6,143 nt of DNA, from contig PMHN01000212.1 in the NCBI GenBank assembly GCA_003156695.1, forward strand, positions 1,456-7,598, given 5' to 3'. The notes below the pieces were generated by a model, which saw only the letters and a program-made list of their open reading frames with translations, did not search any database and was not told the DNA's origin. The position numbers and the translations under genes were made by a program. This DNA is from Gammaproteobacteria bacterium. Its GTDB lineage: Bacteria; Pseudomonadota; Gammaproteobacteria; Steroidobacterales; Steroidobacteraceae. Numbering within the stretch: position 1 is the stretch's first letter; each line of letters starts with the position of its first letter. Of the stretch, positions 6,102-6,143 are shown in pieces.

Positions 6102-6143
6102 GCGGATGCAATTGTTCGAGTCTGTCAGCTTCGAATGATTGTT

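Larger units (their letters stand above)
5781..6143. other. Intergenic tail with abrupt AT-rich block; no convincing gene
   Basis: After the pcm stop, 5781-5852 has 14 G/C in 72 bases by hand count, against GC-rich genes before it. The middle (about 5853-6075) returns to mixed composition, and the end is AT-richer again. The forward frames give only very short readings, for example 5996-6079 (27 residues). The longest minus-strand reading (6100-5891, TTG start, 69 residues) resembles no family I know. No tRNA, rRNA or CRISPR structure was seen. Listed separately: a nested inverted repeat, an IHF-consensus match, a TATAAT box and a 12-bp direct repeat. Confidence 0.6.

Noticed and set aside
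6096..6143. GTTCGAGTC and TTCGAA near the right edge as a tRNA T-arm or tRNA-linked att site
   Set aside because: No acceptor, D-arm or anticodon stem could be paired on either strand.

Overview
The window is a GC-rich stretch of proteobacterial chromosome, most likely from a gammaproteobacterium. It carries the ordered block ftsB - ispD/ispF - truD - surE - pcm, which in E. coli and relatives continues into nlpD and rpoS. High G/C at third codon positions, frequent GTG starts (truD, surE, pcm, smr) and overlapping genes fit a high-GC lineage outside the Enterobacterales. I cannot name the genus.

Left edge (1-899): two divergent DJ-1/PfpI-superfamily genes. The minus-strand one is cut by the window after 22 codons and looks like the start of a GlxA-type regulator or a second DJ-1/PfpI protein. 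The plus-strand one is complete and resembles isonitrile (isocyanide) hydratase. The usual ftsB upstream neighbour, enolase, is not immediately upstream of ftsB here.

Core (936-3570): ftsB (cell-division coiled-coil protein), then one continuous reading frame that fuses IspD and IspF of the MEP isoprenoid pathway, then truD (tRNA pseudouridine 13 synthase), whose GTG overlaps the ispDF stop by 4 nt. An ATG with a good Shine-Dalgarno sequence survives exactly at the IspF boundary inside the fusion.

Insertion (3571-4363): a minus-strand smr gene (SmrB-like endonuclease domain) sits between truD and surE and splits the usual operon. It is convergent with truD, with a palindrome-rich probable terminator between them. 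It is divergent from surE across a 72-nt gap holding a near-symmetric -10 element.

Right part (4364-6143): surE (nucleotidase) and pcm (protein-L-isoaspartate methyltransferase) overlap by 8 nt. Both belong to damage repair or stationary-phase survival. After pcm the composition changes abruptly: 5781-5852 is about 19% G+C by hand count. It holds a nested inverted repeat, an exact match to the IHF consensus, a TATAAT box and one copy of a 12-bp direct repeat whose second copy lies 253 nt downstream. No convincing gene lies in 5781-6143, and nlpD does not follow directly. This tail is the least explained part of the window. An attachment-site-like or regulatory role is possible, but the window contains no recombinase gene to support it.
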